Counted from the stretch's first letter, positions 1-8,186 are shown. The stretch: DNA of 64,000 nucleotides from Erysipelotrichaceae bacterium NK3D112 (GCA_000701725.1 JNJQ01000002.1:62001-126000); one strand, 5' to 3'. Made by a program: numbers and translations. The notes: generated from the letters alone by a model not told the origin.

Positions 1-1
1 T

Positions 2-160
2 GAATGGACCAAGCATGGCAATGACGCGGGAACCCGCTATGTGGTTGAGTCAGCCGTTGAGAATGAATACGGCTATGATGACTATGTGCTGAGACTGGAA
101 CTGCAGGATGATTATGTCGAACGGATCACCATGCAGCTGAGTCAGAGCGGCCAGCAGTAA
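2..160 (+). CDS. C-terminal end of an unidentified protein
   Basis: This open frame enters from the left edge and stops at TAA 158-160, leaving 52 C-terminal residues. The tail is rich in Glu, Asp, Tyr and Gln and contains no motif I recognise. A strong hairpin terminator follows 16 bases later, which fits the end of a real gene. Its function cannot be read from this fragment. Confidence 0.6.
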   Translation, partial: EWTKHGNDAGTRYVVESAVENEYGYDDYVLRLELQDDYVERITMQLSQSGQQ

Positions 161-176
161 ACACAGAAAAGAACAG

Positions 177-200
177 GGCAGTGTCGCATGACACTGCCTT
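177..200 (+). terminator. Rho-independent terminator
   Basis: A perfect 9-bp stem (GGCAGTGTC / GACACTGCC) closes a GCAT loop just after the truncated upstream gene. The U-run is poor, but the stem is strong and separates this gene from the nitroreductase. Confidence 0.65.
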
Positions 201-230
201 CATTGAATTAAGAATACAGAGGAGGATTTC

Positions 231-749
231 ATGGATCTGCTTGAACTCATGGCAAAGCGTCGCAGCGTCAGAAAGTTTACGGATGAACCCTTATCACAGG
301 AACAGCTTGACCGCATTCTGGATGCGGGTCTGCTCGCACCGACCTCAATGAACCGCCGTCCCTGCACATTTTACGCAGTAACGGACAAAGACACGCTTGC
401 AGAGATTTCCGCATGCAAAAAGGCGGGAGGCACCTTCATCAAGGATGCCCCGGCCGCCATTGTCGTATTCGGCGATGAAGCAAAAGCCGACACCTGGATG
501 GAGGACACATCCATCGCGCTTTCCTTTATGATGCTGGAAGCGGAATCCATCGGCATTTCCACGTGCTTTGTGCAGATCGCATTCCGTAAAGGTCAGGATG
601 GCAGCGATGCGGAAGACAACCTGCGCTCGCTCTTCCATGTTCCGCAGTCTTACCGGATCAGCGGGATCCTTGCCCTGGGCAAAGCGGATCAGAAACCGGC
701 GCCTTATGACACCGCCAAACTGGACCGCAGCTGTATCGTGAAAATCTGA
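231..749 (+). CDS. Nitroreductase family flavoprotein
   Basis: This 172-residue protein belongs to the small FMN-dependent nitroreductases, which use NAD(P)H to reduce nitro compounds, quinones or flavins in the cytoplasm. The family signature is visible at the N-terminus: a RRSVRKF segment at residues 10-16, which contributes FMN-phosphate contacts, then LAPTSMNRRP near residues 35-44. The central part holds the usual Ala/Gly-rich helices, and GILALGKADQKP near residues 143-154 matches the conserved 'G.pa' segment late in the fold. The length is typical of the short subfamily. The start is set by an AGGAGG site 5-8 bases upstream. It stands alone, between a terminator and a shared bidirectional terminator. 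The physiological substrate is not evident. Confidence 0.88.
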   Translation: MDLLELMAKRRSVRKFTDEPLSQEQLDRILDAGLLAPTSMNRRPCTFYAVTDKDTLAEISACKKAGGTFIKDAPAAIVVFGDEAKADTWMEDTSIALSFMMLEAESIGISTCFVQIAFRKGQDGSDAEDNLRSLFHVPQSYRISGILALGKADQKPAPYDTAKLDRSCIVKI

Positions 750-759
750 AAATAAAAAA

Positions 760-785
760 CATGCCCGTCATCTCAGACGGGCATG
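760..785. terminator. Bidirectional terminator, nitroreductase / rubrerythrin
   Basis: A 10-bp perfect stem (CATGCCCGTC / GACGGGCATG) lies between two convergent genes. A-rich sequence on its left gives a U-run on the minus strand, so it can serve both genes. Confidence 0.8.
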
Positions 786-802
786 CATGATTTCCGGAAG
801 AA

Positions 803-1456
803 TCAGTAGTTTTCAGCGTTGACTTCGAAATAGGACTGCGGGTGTGCGCAGACAGGGCAGACTTCAGGAGCCTTTGTGCCGACAACGATGTGTCCGCAAT
901 TGCGGCATTCCCAGATCTTGACCTCGCTCTTTTCGAATACCTGCTGCATTTCAACGTTCTTCAGCAGTGCGCGGTAGCGCTCTTCGTGATGCTTTTCAAT
1001 GGCAGCGACGCCACGGAACTTGGCAGCCAGCTCAGGGAAGCCTTCAGCTTCAGCTGTCTTTGCGAAGTCCTCATACATGTCGGTCCATTCATAGTTCTCA
1101 CCGTCAGCTGCGGCAGCCAGGTTTTCAGCTGTGGAGCCGATGCCGTTGAGTTCCTTGAACCACATCTTGGCATGTTCCTTCTCATTGTCAGCTGTCTTTA
1201 AGAAGAGGGCAGCGATCTGCTCATAGCCTTCCTTCTTTGCTTTGGATGCGAAGTATGTATATTTGTTGCGGGCCTGTGACTCACCGGCAAATGCAGCTTC
1301 GAGGTTCTTCTCGGTCTGTGTGCCTGCGTAAGGGTTCTTTCCTTCAGGAATCAGTTCAAGCTGATCACCGGAAACACCGCAGACAGGGCAGACTGCTTCC
1401 TCAGCGGTTGCGGCTTCGAACTCAACACCGCAGACTTTGCATTTGAATTTGGGCAT
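803..1456 (-). CDS. rbr: Rubrerythrin with rubredoxin-like domains at both ends
   Basis: Rubrerythrins are cytoplasmic non-haem iron peroxidases that remove hydrogen peroxide in anaerobes. The central ferritin-like di-iron domain is clear, with Glu/His helices including [16 protein letters not shown] and [10 protein letters not shown]. The C-terminal rubredoxin has Cys pairs at residues 184/187 and 200/203. Unusually, the N-terminus carries a second four-Cys knuckle (Cys6/9 and Cys23/26), which makes the protein 217 residues instead of about 190. The ATG is supported by AAGGAGG 9 bases upstream and by a strong promoter at 1503-1531. The gene is monocistronic. Electron donors are not encoded next to it. 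The enzyme call is firm; a role for the extra domain is inference. Confidence 0.93.
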   Translation of the reverse strand: MPKFKCKVCGVEFEAATAEEAVCPVCGVSGDQLELIPEGKNPYAGTQTEKNLEAAFAGESQARNKYTYFASKAKKEGYEQIAALFLKTADNEKEHAKMWFKELNGIGSTAENLAAAADGENYEWTDMYEDFAKTAEAEGFPELAAKFRGVAAIEKHHEERYRALLKNVEMQQVFEKSEVKIWECRNCGHIVVGTKAPEVCPVCAHPQSYFEVNAENY

Positions 1457-1502
1457 TATACTATTTCCTCCTTATGACATCCATGCGGGATGTTCTTCAA
1501 TT

Positions 1503-1531
1503 ATTATAAACAAATTGATTCACCGCTTCAA
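1503..1531 (-). promoter_or_regulatory. Promoter of the rubrerythrin gene
   Basis: On the minus strand, TTGAAG (-35) and a perfect TATAAT (-10) are separated by exactly 17 bp, about 50 bp upstream of the rubrerythrin start. No obvious PerR-type operator was seen. Confidence 0.75.
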
Positions 1532-1665
1532 TTGAACTGTGCCACAATTGCCTTGCCGCAGGCAAAGAGAGACAAGCTCTTAAGGGCACATTCATAAAGG
1601 ATTATGATGCCCGGATACAGATTCTTTGAATCACATAAAAAACGCTTTTCTTTTTCTGAAAATAT

Positions 1666-1673
1666 GCTAATAT
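1666..1673 (+). promoter_or_regulatory. Extended -10 promoter of tRNA-Ser
   Basis: The -10 hexamer TAATAT is preceded by TGC (extended -10) and starts 27 bp before the tRNA. The -35 position carries only a weak hexamer. Confidence 0.5.
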
Positions 1674-1694
1674 AGTTAAGCAACTTAAATCAGT

Positions 1695-1785
1695 GCAGGA
1701 ATACCCAAGCGGTTGAAGGGGCGGGCTTGGAAAGCTCGTAGATCGGTAACACGGTGCCAGGGTTCAAATCCCTGTTCCTGCGCCA
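1695..1785 (+). tRNA. tRNA-Ser (anticodon GGA)
   Basis: The sequence folds as a class II tRNA with acceptor stem GCAGGAA / TTCCTGC, discriminator G, encoded CCA and a long variable arm. The anticodon loop TTGGAAA gives GGA, which reads UCC/UCU. A terminator follows immediately, so it is a single-gene unit. Confidence 0.95.
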
Positions 1786-1794
1786 TATTGAAAA

Positions 1795-1819
1795 AGTGCC
1801 TTAAACAGGGCACTTTTTT
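1795..1819 (+). terminator. Terminator after tRNA-Ser
   Basis: The stem AGTGCC / GGCACT is followed by a run of seven T's directly downstream of the tRNA. Confidence 0.85.
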
Positions 1820-1895
1820 AATGCTTATATGATTTGTGACCGCATTTTGGCAACAGTTTTTCTCCGTCATTCTGCATTTGCGGACTTTGCCTCTT

Positions 1896-1924
1896 TTGGA
1901 AAAATACCGGCTTTGTTGTATGAT
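1896..1924 (+). promoter_or_regulatory. Promoter with a near-leaderless start
   Basis: TTGGAA and TATGAT are spaced 17 bp apart. The -10 ends only 10 bases before the ATG at 1935, so the predicted transcript would have a leader of only about four bases. Confidence 0.5.
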
Positions 1925-1934
1925 TAACATGCTT

Positions 1935-3035
1935 ATGAACAAAACCGTAAAAAAACACAGAAGACTTTCCCCGGCGGCGAAAATCATGATCGGCGTGATC
2001 TCTTTGTGCGCAATCGTATGTCTTTGTATCTCCGGATACTATGGCTGGCGACTGATCAGCCGCAGCGATGATACGGCGCATACAAAAGAGGAGCGTCAAA
2101 GCGGCGCAAAAGGCGAAGCGAAGATATCAGGACAGACGGAACAGAATGGCGTCATCCTTGGAAAAACAGCGGATGCCGGCAGGGAATATATCGATGAAAC
2201 CCTGTTTCTCGGTGATTCCAATACCGTGCGCTTCATGACCTTTCTGGATGAGGACGGCATGACCTTCACAAACGCGCTGAACACGATCGCGGTTGTGGGC
2301 ATCGGGGCGGAAGGGATCACCACGGTTCCGTGTGAAGAAACCTCCTGGGGCACCTATACGATGGACGGGGCAGTCGCATTGATGCAGCCGCGGCGGATTA
2401 TCATGACCTTCGGGACGAATAATCTGGATATCTACAATATGACGGCGGATCTTTTCATAGAAAACTATGAACTGCAGATCCAGGCGGTGCAGAACGCATA
2501 TCCGTATGCGGATCTGATCATCAATTCCATTCCGCCGTGCGCAGAGTTCACCCATTATCCGATCATTTCAATCGAACAGATCAAAGAGTACAACAAAGAA
2601 ATTCTTGCGATGTGCGAGAGGAATGAATGGAAATACCTGAATTCCTTTGAGGCACTGGCCGATACGCGCAGAGGCTTTGGTAAAACCGGCTACTTCGAGG
2701 ATGACGGCATTCATCTGACCGATGAAGGTTTAAAGGCATTGTTCCGCTATATCCGCACCCACGCTCTGATCACGGAGGACGAAAGACCGCAGCCGCTGGC
2801 CGAAATGCCGTATATTTACGGACCGATCACCGAAATCTACACCGTTGATCCGTTAAGCGGACAGGAGTTTGAAGAGAGCGTGCTTCATCCCGAAGGCGAA
2901 GAGGCCTATTCTGAAACCTATATCCCGCAGGAGCCGGTGTCTGAGGAAACCGCTGTGCCTGAAGAAAGCGCAGTGCCTGAAGAACCCGCGGAACCTGAAA
3001 TTCCTTCGGAGAGTCCGCCCGCTGAAAATCCATAA
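1935..3035 (+). CDS. Membrane-anchored SGNH/GDSL hydrolase
   Basis: From the preferred ATG this is a 366-residue protein with one N-terminal membrane segment (about residues 16-37) and an extracellular SGNH hydrolase domain. The catalytic blocks are visible: GDSN with Ser95, GTNN at 160-163, and DGIHL with Asp257/His260. Such domains are serine esterases, often acting on acetylated polysaccharide or peptidoglycan. A Pro/Glu-rich tail of short VPEE-type repeats fills the last 60 residues, perhaps a wall-spanning linker. Longer starts exist (GTG 1836, ATG 1920), but the -10 box overlaps ATG 1920, so 1929 or 1935 are the credible starts. No Shine-Dalgarno is seen. The substrate is unknown. A terminator follows. 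Confidence 0.8.
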   Translation: MNKTVKKHRRLSPAAKIMIGVISLCAIVCLCISGYYGWRLISRSDDTAHTKEERQSGAKGEAKISGQTEQNGVILGKTADAGREYIDETLFLGDSNTVRFMTFLDEDGMTFTNALNTIAVVGIGAEGITTVPCEETSWGTYTMDGAVALMQPRRIIMTFGTNNLDIYNMTADLFIENYELQIQAVQNAYPYADLIINSIPPCAEFTHYPIISIEQIKEYNKEILAMCERNEWKYLNSFEALADTRRGFGKTGYFEDDGIHLTDEGLKALFRYIRTHALITEDERPQPLAEMPYIYGPITEIYTVDPLSGQEFEESVLHPEGEEAYSETYIPQEPVSEETAVPEESAVPEEPAEPEIPSESPPAENP

Positions 3036-3040
3036 CAAAT

Positions 3041-3087
3041 AAGGCCGAAACCCTTCCAGCTGTGCTGAAAGGATTCCGGCTTTTTTC
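3041..3087 (+). terminator. Terminator after the SGNH gene
   Basis: A long imperfect stem (GGCCGAAACCCTTCC paired with GGATTCCGGC-type sequence) is followed by six T's. Confidence 0.8.
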
Positions 3088-3112
3088 ATCGTCTTGGACC
3101 ATGAAAACGGAT

Positions 3113-3118
3113 TATAAT
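3113..3118 (+). promoter_or_regulatory. -10 box for the glp-like operon
   Basis: A perfect TATAAT lies 29 bp before the ATG at 3148. No good -35 hexamer sits at 16-18 bp spacing; a TTGGAC lies closer, at 13 bp. Confidence 0.4.
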
Positions 3119-3147
3119 AATGGTTGGAAAAACGGAGAAATATAATT

Positions 3148-4581
3148 ATGTATGATGTTGTGATTATCGGGGCAGGTATCACCGGCACAATGCTGGCGAG
3201 AGACCTGTCGATGTATCATCTGCGCATTGCCGTCATTGAAAAGGAGAATGACATCGCAGATGGTGCGACGATGGCCAATTCCGCCATTGTTCATACCGGC
3301 TACGATCCCGAACCGGGCACGCTCAAGGCAAAGCTGAACGTCGCCGGCGCGCGCCGCTATGAAAAGATCTGCCATGATCTTTCCTGTCACTACAAGACAG
3401 TCGGCGCCTATATTGCCGCCTGCGGTGAAGAGGAAGAGGCACACCTTGATATCCTGGCAAAACGGGCGGAAGAAAGAGAGATTCCTTACCGTTTCCTAAG
3501 CCGTGAGGAAGCACTGGCCGAAGAGCCTTCCCTTTCCGAAAACGTGACAAAGGTTCTTGATTTTTATACAACTGCCGTCATCTATCCGTGGGAAGTTGCC
3601 ATCGCCTGCATGGAAAATGCGGTGAACAACGGCGCGGATCTGTTTCTGAACTGTCCGTGTACGGGCATTGAGAAACTCGAAGGCAGCTATATTGTCCATA
3701 CCCCTGAAAGAGATCTGATTACCAGAACAGTTGTCAATGCGGCCGGCACATTCGCCGATCAGATTGCCCGTATGGTCAATGAGGATCCCGGCTTTGTGAT
3801 CAGACCAAGACGCGGGGAATACTATATTCTCGACCAGGATGTGAAACCGGTGAACCATATCATTTTCCCGGTGCCCACCGCCGCCAAGGGAAAAGGCGTT
3901 CTTGCCGTGCCGACGGTTTACGGCAACACCCTGATCGGACCGAGCTCCGATTACATCGATGAGCCCGATGACACCGGCACAAGCGCAGAAGGCCTTGCCT
4001 ATGTCAGAAAGAATATTTCCAAAACACTGAAAAACATTCCGCTGAACCGTTCCATCCGCACCTTCGCGGGCATCCGTCCGGCCAGCGATCACTCCGACTT
4101 CATCATTGAGGAGGATGCGAAGAATCCGGGGTTCATCAACGCGGCATCGATCGAATCCCCGGGCCTTGCCTCAGCGCCGGGTGTTTCCCGATACATCATC
4201 AATGAATTCATTTCGAAGTACTTCGTGCTCAAGGAAGATCCCGAAGCGGTTCATACCCGCCAGGCGGATCCGGTTCTCAATGAGCTGAGCAATGAGGAAA
4301 AGAACGCGCTGATCGCGAAGAATCCGGCATACGGAAGAATCATCTGCCGCTGTGAACAGATCAGCGAAGGCGAGATCATCGACTGCATCAGAAGAGTCTG
4401 CGGCGCCCGTACCGTCAAGGGCGTCAAGAAGCGCGTGCGTCCGGGCATGGGCAGATGCCAGGGCGGCTTCTGCGAACCGCTGGTGCTGAATATTCTTGCC
4501 AGGGAACTTGGCATTTCACCGCTGGATGTTGTTCTGGATTCAAAGGACTCGAACATCCTGGAAAGCGAGAACAGAAAATGA
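3148..4581 (+). CDS. GlpA-like FAD-dependent dehydrogenase with BFD [2Fe-2S] domain
   Basis: This 477-residue flavoprotein resembles the catalytic subunit of anaerobic glycerol-3-phosphate dehydrogenase, which oxidises glycerol-3-phosphate to dihydroxyacetone phosphate. An FAD-binding GAGITG motif sits at residues 8-13. A DAO-type fold runs to about residue 360. The C-terminus is a BFD-like [2Fe-2S] domain with CRC near 398-400 and a GMGRCQGGFC segment. The start is the ATG with GGAG ten bases upstream, not the upstream TTG. The gene overlaps the next by ATGA, so the trio 3148-6199 is translationally coupled. No glpF or glpK is adjacent. Related folds (L-2-hydroxyglutarate oxidase) are possible, but the BFD domain and partners favour GlpA. 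Confidence 0.85.
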   Translation: MYDVVIIGAGITGTMLARDLSMYHLRIAVIEKENDIADGATMANSAIVHTGYDPEPGTLKAKLNVAGARRYEKICHDLSCHYKTVGAYIAACGEEEEAHLDILAKRAEEREIPYRFLSREEALAEEPSLSENVTKVLDFYTTAVIYPWEVAIACMENAVNNGADLFLNCPCTGIEKLEGSYIVHTPERDLITRTVVNAAGTFADQIARMVNEDPGFVIRPRRGEYYILDQDVKPVNHIIFPVPTAAKGKGVLAVPTVYGNTLIGPSSDYIDEPDDTGTSAEGLAYVRKNISKTLKNIPLNRSIRTFAGIRPASDHSDFIIEEDAKNPGFINAASIESPGLASAPGVSRYIINEFISKYFVLKEDPEAVHTRQADPVLNELSNEEKNALIAKNPAYGRIICRCEQISEGEIIDCIRRVCGARTVKGVKKRVRPGMGRCQGGFCEPLVLNILARELGISPLDVVLDSKDSNILESENRK

Positions 4582-5837
4582 GACACTATCAGGCAGTTAT
4601 TATCGGCGGGGGAAGCGCTGGTCTTTCCGCAGCCGTCACACTGAAACAGAACGGTATTGAGGATATCGTTGTTCTGGAAAAGGATATGGAACCGGGAGGC
4701 ATTCTCGAACAGTGCATCCACAACGGTTTCGGTCTGCAGACATTCAAGGAACAGCTGTCCGGTCCGGCCTATGCGCAGCGCTATGTGAAAATGGCGGAAG
4801 ATCTGAATGTTGAGATCAAACTCAACACCATGGTCACAAAGCTGAATGCGGACCGCACCATCGAATACACCAGCAGCGCGGAAGGCGTTCAGACAATCAG
4901 CGCCGATGCGGTGATTCTGGCCGTGGGATGCTACGAAAGAAGCCGCGGCGCGATCAATATCGCAGGCACCAGATGCGCAGGCGTATACACTGCAGGCCAG
5001 GCTCAGAGATATCTGAACATTGAAGGCTATATGGTCGGCAAGAAGGTGTTTATTCTCGGCTCTGGGGATATCGGTCTTATCATGGCAAGAAGAATGACCC
5101 TGGAAGGTGCGAAGGTCTATGGCGTGGCGGAGATCATGCCGTACTCCAACGGTCTGCCCAGAAACATCAGACAGTGTCTTGAGGACTTTGATATTCCGCT
5201 CTATCTTTCCCATACCGTCACCAGAACATTCGGCAAGGACCGTCTGGAAAAGATCGAACTCATGGAGGTCGATGAACATATGAATCCCATCCCCGGCACC
5301 GAACAGTATTTCGATGTCGATACATTATTGCTGTCAGTCGGTCTGATTCCGGAAAACCATCTGGCCGAAGAGGCCGGTATCCAAATGGATCCCTCCATCA
5401 AGGGACCGTATGTGGATGATTCCTACATGACCAGCGCCCCTGGTATTTTCGCCTGCGGCAACGGTCTGCATGTCCACGATCTGGTTGACTTTGTCTCACT
5501 GCAGGCAAAGCGTGCCGCCGAAGGTGCTGCACGCTATCTGAAAAACCCGAAGGACAGAGGAGAAACCCTCGCCGTCAAACCGGGTGAGAATGTTCTCTAC
5601 ACCGTTCCTTCCTGCGTTCATCCAAACGATGCACAGGAGAATGTCGAATTCTTCTTCCGCGTGAGAAAGCCGATGGATGAGGGAACACTGGAAGTCACGA
5701 GCGGTGACAGAGTCATCCGTACCATGAAAAAGAAGAAACTCATGCCTTCCGAAATGGAGCGCGTGATCATTACCGCAAAGGAAATCGCAACCCTGGACGG
5801 AGAAGTCCGTATCAGTGTGAAGGAGGCAAACGCATGA
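4578..5837 (+). CDS. FAD/NAD(P)-dependent oxidoreductase, GlpB-like partner
   Basis: This 419-residue protein is a two-dinucleotide-fold oxidoreductase of the pyridine-nucleotide disulfide type. An N-terminal GGGSAGLSAA motif (residues 9-18) binds FAD, and a second dinucleotide motif, ILGSGDIGLIMARR, lies near residue 160. The C-terminal third, with GIFACGNGLHVHDLVD, is the usual FAD-closing segment. In many Firmicutes this gene lies between GlpA-like and DUF1667 genes and is thought to pass electrons from the flavin of the first subunit. It overlaps both neighbours by four bases. The upstream in-frame start at 4455 lies inside the previous gene and is rejected. The biochemical role is inferred from context. 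Confidence 0.85.
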   Translation: MRHYQAVIIGGGSAGLSAAVTLKQNGIEDIVVLEKDMEPGGILEQCIHNGFGLQTFKEQLSGPAYAQRYVKMAEDLNVEIKLNTMVTKLNADRTIEYTSSAEGVQTISADAVILAVGCYERSRGAINIAGTRCAGVYTAGQAQRYLNIEGYMVGKKVFILGSGDIGLIMARRMTLEGAKVYGVAEIMPYSNGLPRNIRQCLEDFDIPLYLSHTVTRTFGKDRLEKIELMEVDEHMNPIPGTEQYFDVDTLLLSVGLIPENHLAEEAGIQMDPSIKGPYVDDSYMTSAPGIFACGNGLHVHDLVDFVSLQAKRAAEGAARYLKNPKDRGETLAVKPGENVLYTVPSCVHPNDAQENVEFFFRVRKPMDEGTLEVTSGDRVIRTMKKKKLMPSEMERVIITAKEIATLDGEVRISVKEANA

Positions 5838-6199
5838 TTGAAAAGGAACTCATCTGTGTGACATGCCCCATGGGATGCCGGATCACGGTCACCATGGAAG
5901 GAAAGGAAGTCCTTTCCGTCAAAGGAAACACCTGCCCCCGCGGGGAAGCCTATGCCCGTCAGGAATGCGTGCAGCCGATGCGCATTCTCACATCAACCGT
6001 CAGAATCACTGACGGAACACATCGTGTTCTGCCTGTGATCACGGAAAAGGAAATCCCGCTTGAAAAGATGAGCGAGGCAATGAGCGAAGTCAGGGAAGTC
6101 ACCGTTTCAGCACCGATCGAAGTCAATGATGTGATCATTGAGAATATCGCCGGCACGGGTGTCAGACTGATCGCCTCAAGATCAATGGCCCGCCTCTGA
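5834..6199 (+). CDS. DUF1667 protein, third member of the glp-like complex
   Basis: The product has 121 residues. Its N-terminus holds a cysteine cluster (CVTCPMGC, then CPRG), which looks like a metal or Fe-S site. The rest matches DUF1667 proteins, which nearly always follow GlpA/GlpB-like flavoproteins. It starts inside the stop of the preceding gene (ATGA) and probably forms the third subunit of an electron-transfer dehydrogenase. No membrane segment is visible, so how electrons reach the quinone pool or another acceptor is unclear. Confidence 0.82.
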   Translation: MIEKELICVTCPMGCRITVTMEGKEVLSVKGNTCPRGEAYARQECVQPMRILTSTVRITDGTHRVLPVITEKEIPLEKMSEAMSEVREVTVSAPIEVNDVIIENIAGTGVRLIASRSMARL

Positions 6200-6200
6200 T

Positions 6201-6761
6201 ATGGAATTCTTCGACATTGTGGATGAAAACGGAATTCCCGCCGGAAAAACCGTTTCCAGGGATGAAGCCCACCGCAGCGGTATCCCGCACAGAACCGCCC
6301 ATGTCTGGATCATTGACAGAAGCGCTCCTCACATCCGCGTCCTTCTGCAGAAACGAAGTGACAATAAAGACTCATTTCCCGGCTGCTGGGATACATCGAG
6401 CGCCGGTCACATCAAAGCAGGGGATGAACCGCTGCCTTCCGCATTACGTGAACTGAATGAGGAGCTTGGCATTAAGGCGCATTCATCTTTGCTTAAGCCG
6501 GCGGGCACTTTCCATATCCGCTTTACCGAATATTTCCATGATCAGATTTTCGATGACAATGAGATCGCCTTTGTATTTGTTTATGAAGAGCCGGTTCTGA
6601 TTGAAAAGCTGAAGCTGCAGAAGGAAGAGGTATCCGCTGCCGCGTGGTTCGATCTGGATGAGGTGTATCAGCGAGTCAAAGAAAATGATCCTTTGATCTG
6701 TGCGGATATCGGCGGTCTGAACTGTCTGCTTTCATACCTGAAAAATGAAACTCATCAATGA
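6201..6761 (+). CDS. Nudix hydrolase
   Basis: This 186-residue protein has a Nudix box in the segment GHIKAGDEPLPSALRELNEE (residues ~73-92), which ends in the REL.EELG core. The first acidic residue of the box is Asp where most members have Glu; this variant is common in the subfamily that also includes isopentenyl-diphosphate-isomerase-like Nudix proteins. Nudix enzymes cleave nucleoside diphosphates linked to another moiety, using Mg2+ held by the box glutamates. The ATG lies two bases after the DUF1667 stop, so it is in the same operon. The substrate cannot be read from sequence. Confidence 0.88.
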   Translation: MEFFDIVDENGIPAGKTVSRDEAHRSGIPHRTAHVWIIDRSAPHIRVLLQKRSDNKDSFPGCWDTSSAGHIKAGDEPLPSALRELNEELGIKAHSSLLKPAGTFHIRFTEYFHDQIFDDNEIAFVFVYEEPVLIEKLKLQKEEVSAAAWFDLDEVYQRVKENDPLICADIGGLNCLLSYLKNETHQ

Positions 6762-6775
6762 ATAAGGGGAATATG

Positions 6776-7102
6776 ATGGCTGAATATGAATTCAAAGAAA
6801 AGGACTGGAAGCTGTTCAGAGCGAAGATCGGCGGCTGGCAGGAGGCATATATGGAAAAGCTTCTGAAGGAATACAGAGAGATTCTTTCAGAGGATATCCC
6901 TGCTTCAAAACGGTTCTGGAAACTTGAAAAGAAAATCCGCGAGGATCAGAAGAATCCGGGAGTGCTGATCGATGATATGCGCAGATCGACCATGCTGGTT
7001 GACCTGTACAATCTGATCAGCTGGCAGGTGATCACGCTTGAGGATCTTTCAGATTTCTCTGAGGATCTTCAGAAAAAAGTTGCCTGGTTTACAGAAAGGT
7101 GA
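6776..7102 (+). CDS. Small conserved helical protein, function unknown
   Basis: The product is about 108 residues, charged and almost entirely helical, with no membrane segment or cysteine motif. It contains a GGWQEAYMEKLLKEY helix and an IDDMRRS segment. Similar small proteins occur in Lachnospiraceae and other Firmicutes, where some are named 'multidrug transporter'. That label does not fit a soluble protein of this size and should be ignored. The start at 6776 is preferred over 6758 because AGGGG lies six bases upstream. The stop overlaps the start region of the phosphatase gene, so the two are probably co-translated. Confidence 0.7.
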   Translation: MAEYEFKEKDWKLFRAKIGGWQEAYMEKLLKEYREILSEDIPASKRFWKLEKKIREDQKNPGVLIDDMRRSTMLVDLYNLISWQVITLEDLSDFSEDLQKKVAWFTER

Positions 7103-7104
7103 AT

Positions 7105-7605
7105 ATGATCTCAATCCTGTTTGTATGCCATGGCAATATCTGCCGCTCACCGATGGCGGAATTCATCATGAAGAAAATGATTGCGGACGATCCGCAGCTT
7201 TCACGCATGGACATCCGCATCGCAAGCGCCGCGACCTCTTATGAGGAAACCGGCAACGATCTCTACCCGTACGCGAAGGCAAAGCTGCGCGAAAAGGGCA
7301 TTCCTTTTGAAAGACACCGTGCCAGAACCCTGATTGCAAAGGATTACGAAACATATGATTTGCTGATCGGCATGGATGATGCCAATATCCGCAACATGTG
7401 CAGGATGTATGGCGAAAGCAGAAGCAATGCCGGTGTGCATGCGAAATACAGAAACGGACAGAAAATCTTCTGTCTGCCTGAATTCCATGGCAGCCATGCA
7501 AATGTGGCTGATCCATGGTATACGGATGATTTTGAAACGGCATACCGGGATATTGAAAAGGGCTGCGAAGCACTGAAGGAATTTCTGAAGAAAACAATTG
7601 TCTGA
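7105..7605 (+). CDS. Low-molecular-weight protein tyrosine phosphatase
   Basis: This 166-residue protein has the diagnostic P-loop CHGNICRS (nucleophile Cys8, Arg14) at its N-terminus and the general-acid loop DPWYTDDF (Asp136-Pro137) near the C-terminus. The spacing is typical of the LMW-PTP family, which removes phosphate from tyrosine or arginine in proteins and in bacteria often controls capsule synthesis or stress responses. No tyrosine kinase lies nearby. An AGGTGA site supports ATG 7105; GTG 7099 is the alternative. It is the last gene of the operon that begins at 3148 and is followed by a terminator. Confidence 0.93.
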   Translation: MISILFVCHGNICRSPMAEFIMKKMIADDPQLSRMDIRIASAATSYEETGNDLYPYAKAKLREKGIPFERHRARTLIAKDYETYDLLIGMDDANIRNMCRMYGESRSNAGVHAKYRNGQKIFCLPEFHGSHANVADPWYTDDFETAYRDIEKGCEALKEFLKKTIV

Positions 7606-7617
7606 AAGTAAAAAAGA

Positions 7618-7656
7618 AACCATCTGTCTCAGCAATGATCTGAAACAGATGGTTTT
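7618..7656. terminator. Bidirectional terminator
   Basis: Stem AACCATCTGT / ACAGATGGTT, flanked by A's on the left and T's on the right, lies between the convergent phosphatase and dehydrogenase genes. Confidence 0.85.
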
Positions 7657-8147
7657 TTCAGTGATTCATCTTTTTCGCAATTCTGTTTGTGATGAAATCG
7701 GGTGAGATACGTGCGCCGAGATTCATCAGTTTCGGCAAAACGCCAGGATTGCATAGTGGCTTTCCGGCCATCATCGCACGATAGCCGGCTTTGGCAACGG
7801 AGGCGGGATCCGCCGCATGTCTGAACATTGTGATCTGTTTGCCTGCCGCGGCTTTTTTCAAAACCGGTCGCGGTGGGGCCTGGACATAAGGCGGTGACAG
7901 TGACACCGGTTCCTTCTGTCTCTGCGGACAGGGCCTCCGAGAAGCTTTTGACAAATGCCTTTGAAGCGTAATAAACCGACATGTCAGGACCTGCACAATA
8001 GGCGGCAACAGAGGAAAGATTCAGAATTCTTCCTTTACCTTTAACAGTCATGTCTTTGAGATAACAATGGCTCAGCTGCATCAAAGCAACGATATTGAGC
8101 TGAACCATTTCATACTGTCTCTGCCAGTCAGTGTTCATGAAGCTGCC

Positions 8148-8157
8148 GGCAAGTCCG
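8148..8157 (+). repeat. Target-site duplication, left copy
   Basis: GGCAAGTCCG directly abuts the left inverted repeat and is repeated at 9977-9986. In the uninterrupted reading frame it is present once. Confidence 0.93.
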
Positions 8158-8186
8158 CAATGCCAGTAACTTTTCCGGCTTGACAA
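8158..8186 (+). repeat. Left terminal inverted repeat of the IS
   Basis: These 29 bases match the reverse complement of 9948-9976 with a single C/T difference at 8176. Confidence 0.93.

Noticed and set aside
1685-1987. Minus-strand 100-codon frame containing EQGFEPWHRVTDL-like sequence
   Set aside because: It is the antisense of tRNA-Ser; such peptides are a well-known artefact of reading tRNA genes backwards.
7846-7870. Programmed frameshift in the SDR gene
   Set aside because: The A-run resembles a slippery tract, but the gene is also broken by an IS and has no supporting stem or stop-adjacent signal, so decay or a sequencing error is more likely.
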